Shown piece by piece: positions 62,126 to 64,000 of a stretch of DNA of 64,000 nt. The notes beneath the pieces are model-generated. The model saw only the letters and a program-made list of their open reading frames with translations, searched no databases and was not told where the DNA came from. The position numbers were made by a program, and so were the translations under genes. This stretch comes from Dehalobacter sp. DCM (GTDB lineage Bacteria > Bacillota > Desulfitobacteriia > Desulfitobacteriales > Syntrophobotulaceae), in assembly GCF_024972775.1 (NCBI RefSeq), contig NZ_CP092282.1, forward strand, positions 1,853,001 to 1,917,000. Reading direction: 5' to 3'. Position 1 is the stretch's first letter; every line of letters begins with the position of its first letter.

Positions 62126-63643
62126 GTGAACGTCAATCTTTATATTTTTTATTCGGAGCTTGCGCACTGTGCGGTAAGACTCGTCGCAGAGGATAAGGCC
62201 CGATCACTGGATATTTCCAGTATTCTGCTGCTCTCGGGGGAAAATGTCTCGCCCGATTCCGAGCACCTTTATGTCGGCATACCGGAAAATGTTCTGAGGT
62301 ACCTCAATTGCGGAACGCCTCTACAATTGGCGATCGTTGGGGACTTCGACGACTCTGCGATCAGAGACCGCGGCCATAGCGCCGTTATTTTCCCGGACGA
62401 AAGCGACTTGTTTTCGATGTTCAACCGCCTTCAGACAATAAAGGAAAAGTACGACGGCTGGGATGACGAAATGACTGAAGCTATCCGCGCAAAGTATCCC
62501 TTACAGCAGGTTTTTGACATTGGGGCGAAAATGCTCACGAACCCCGTTGCTATGTTCGACCGGAGCCTCGGCCTTGTCATGACGGCGGGGGAGATTCCAG
62601 ATAACGTAAGAGGCACGATCTGGGAACCGGTCCTTGCCTACAACTACTCTCCTCCGGATACGTTGCAACCTAAGGAGCGGAAGGCTGTGCTTGACCGGCT
62701 TATGGAGAGCGATTGGCCGTTCACCTATCGTTCGCAGATACTAAACGAAAACCATCTTGTCTGCGGCCTGTTTGTCTCGGGAGAGTATTTCGGCTCCTTC
62801 GGTTCCTCGGAATTCAAGCCATTTTCGGAGGGGCAAATATCCATCCTAGCACGCCTTGCCCAAAAAATGGAGTGGGCGATTGCTAGCGCCTTTGGTGAGA
62901 ACGGTACGACGACGGATATGCCATATTATATTAGCAGACTACTCGGCGGATACAATATAGAGCAAAATGCCATTGAGTACCACCTGCGGCGCAATGGCTG
63001 GAAAATGGATGATCCATTCCGCGTTTTGAGGATCGAGTCCACCGAAAAGATAATCATGTCGGACGAGGAGTGTGCGACTTATAAAAACCCGCTCAAATCT
63101 ATCCTGCCGAAATCAATCATATTCCCCTATGAAAATGGCATTGTGGTCATACTCCATTCCTCCGGACTGTGTCCGCATGACAAAGACCTCATCGCCGAGC
63201 TAGTCAGAAACAGCCTTAGGGCCGGAGTTTCCATGGTGTATGAAAATTTTCTGAATATTAAGTACGCGTACATTCAGAGCAAGAACGCGCTTAGCAGAGC
63301 TGACGAAACGCTGTCCTTCTTTGAGCTTTGCTATACCGAATGCCTGGTATCTGCACTTGGACAGATAACAAGCCTAAAGACCTTTTGCCACCCGCGCATT
63401 CTCTGGTACTGGCAGCAGGGCAATGAGAAAAAGAGGAGCTTCATCCGGTGTATGTGGGCTTATCTGCAAAACGGGCGTAACCTGACCGACACAGCTAAAA
63501 AGCTTGGTATACACCGCAACACGCTTTTCTACCGTCTTGATAAAATGAGCGAGCTGCTGGATTTTGACATCTTTTCCGACTCCCTGGATAATGAGATACT
63601 CACCATGCTCAATTTTTCCTGTAGCATAGTGGATAAGCTCTGA
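62126..63643 (+). CDS. PucR-family transcriptional regulator
   Basis: 505 residues from GTG 62126, seven bases after AGGAGG (frame open from 62090). Long N-terminal sensor region and a C-terminal PucR HTH: LTDTAKKLGIHRNTLFYRLDKM (core GIHRNTLFYRLDKM), then ILTMLNFSCSIVDKL. Divergent from the GcvT-like gene, which it probably controls. GC-rich codon use like that gene, suggesting that the pair was acquired together. Confidence 0.87.
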   Translation: MNVNLYIFYSELAHCAVRLVAEDKARSLDISSILLLSGENVSPDSEHLYVGIPENVLRYLNCGTPLQLAIVGDFDDSAIRDRGHSAVIFPDESDLFSMFNRLQTIKEKYDGWDDEMTEAIRAKYPLQQVFDIGAKMLTNPVAMFDRSLGLVMTAGEIPDNVRGTIWEPVLAYNYSPPDTLQPKERKAVLDRLMESDWPFTYRSQILNENHLVCGLFVSGEYFGSFGSSEFKPFSEGQISILARLAQKMEWAIASAFGENGTTTDMPYYISRLLGGYNIEQNAIEYHLRRNGWKMDDPFRVLRIESTEKIIMSDEECATYKNPLKSILPKSIIFPYENGIVVILHSSGLCPHDKDLIAELVRNSLRAGVSMVYENFLNIKYAYIQSKNALSRADETLSFFELCYTECLVSALGQITSLKTFCHPRILWYWQQGNEKKRSFIRCMWAYLQNGRNLTDTAKKLGIHRNTLFYRLDKMSELLDFDIFSDSLDNEILTMLNFSCSIVDKL

Positions 63644-63692
63644 ACAAACGTCATTCTGCGGAAGTTTGGTATTCAGCTATTTTTTTTTTTGT

Positions 63693-63726
63693 AATGCACG
63701 GTTCCGCTTACGGTATCGCGCATTTT
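63693..63726 (+). terminator. Hairpin after the PucR gene, weak terminator candidate
   Basis: AATGCACGGT pairs imperfectly with ATCGCGCATT, followed by TTATAT. A 12-T run sits just before the stem. Confidence 0.4.
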
Positions 63727-63739
63727 ATATAAATAGACT

Positions 63740-64000
63740 TTATAACTTGTTCCGATGGGATAATTGCTTGTTTTTGGCGGATTCATCGCAATATTTTATC
63801 AATATTCGGCAGGACAAGTAGATGTGTAATAAGGAGTCTTCGTCCAAGGTACTAAAGTCTATTTTCATCATTTGTGAAATGTTATTAAGTCGATACAGCA
63901 CAGTATGGCGATGAATATAAAGAACTTCCGCAGTTGCAGACACATTTTTGCCACTGATGATATATTCCTGTAGACATCGTAGAAGCTCCAACCCATAGTG
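63740..64000 (-). CDS. PucR-family regulator, C-terminal part (runs off right edge)
   Basis: The last ~86 residues are in the window: HYGLELLRCLQEYIISGKNV, the HTH core YIHRHTVLYRLNNI, DSLLHIYLSCRILIKY. It matches the C-terminal HTH of PucR regulators. The frame is open to the right edge, so the start lies beyond base 64000. It is convergent with the PucR gene at 62126 and makes a third PucR regulator in the window. Confidence 0.88.
   Translation of the reverse strand, partial: HYGLELLRCLQEYIISGKNVSATAEVLYIHRHTVLYRLNNISQMMKIDFSTLDEDSLLHIYLSCRILIKYCDESAKNKQLSHRNKL

Overview
The window reads as chromosomal DNA of an anaerobic, spore-forming, low-to-mid GC Firmicute of the Desulfitobacterium / Dehalobacter / Desulfosporosinus type. 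The placement is an inference from gene content: an alpha/beta small acid-soluble spore protein and two CotF-like coat proteins, an NAD(P)-linked [FeFe] hydrogenase of Hnd type, corrinoid methyltransferases with PucR-type regulators, a HesB-like selenoprotein, DnaD/DnaI replication proteins and a tungsten-type aldehyde oxidoreductase. No phage, plasmid, insertion sequence with transposase, rRNA or CRISPR array was seen.

Layout. 1-3.3 kb (minus): hndA-hndB-hndC-hndD hydrogenase operon, cut at the left edge. 3.7-9.2 kb: N-formylglutamate amidohydrolase-like protein, NodB-type deacetylase, a glycolipid-type glycosyltransferase, an anchored protein and a PucR regulator. 9.4-12.1 kb: three-gene C1 module (methyl-tetrahydrofolate:corrinoid methyltransferase, corrinoid protein, uroporphyrinogen-decarboxylase-type methyltransferase). 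12.3-25.6 kb: glnS with an apparently non-canonical start, SASP, P-II, M20 peptidase, CPBP protease, paired chromate transporters, ECF sigma factor with a DUF4349 protein, lipid kinase, cbpA-clpB, two CotF-like genes. 25.7-29.7 kb (minus): ribD-ribE-ribBA-ribH under an FMN riboswitch. 30-42.5 kb: housekeeping and signalling genes, including the HesB-like selenoprotein (in-frame TGA at 31035), tRNA-Pro(CGG), two response regulators lacking the phospho-acceptor Asp, a beta-CASP nuclease, and dnaD-dnaI.

42.5-60.5 kb is the accessory part: a catabolic cluster framed by two LysR regulators and holding a sigma-54 activator, an old-yellow-enzyme/FAD oxidoreductase, a cupin-like protein, a CocE/NonD hydrolase with Cys in the usual Ser nucleophile position, two antibiotic-biosynthesis-monooxygenase-fold proteins, three short-chain dehydrogenases, a fumarate-reductase-like flavoprotein, a protein of unknown family, and a 4Fe-4S ferredoxin next to an aldehyde:ferredoxin oxidoreductase. 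Together they look like a pathway that hydrolyses an ester or amide, oxidises or reduces ring or alcohol positions and interconverts an aldehyde and acid with low-potential electrons. The substrate cannot be read from the sequence, and this is the best candidate for an undescribed system. 60.6-64 kb adds a GcvT-fold demethylase-like gene with two PucR regulators and more GC-rich codon use.

Scattered between genes are palindromic, MITE-like elements with CTAGTAC/GTACTAG termini (about 3.4, 20.2, 29.7, 32.0, 45.7, 51.9 kb, and a relative without those ends at 33.2 kb), a second small repeat family (5.8 and 28.2 kb) and a perfect 36-bp-arm hairpin at 25.6 kb.
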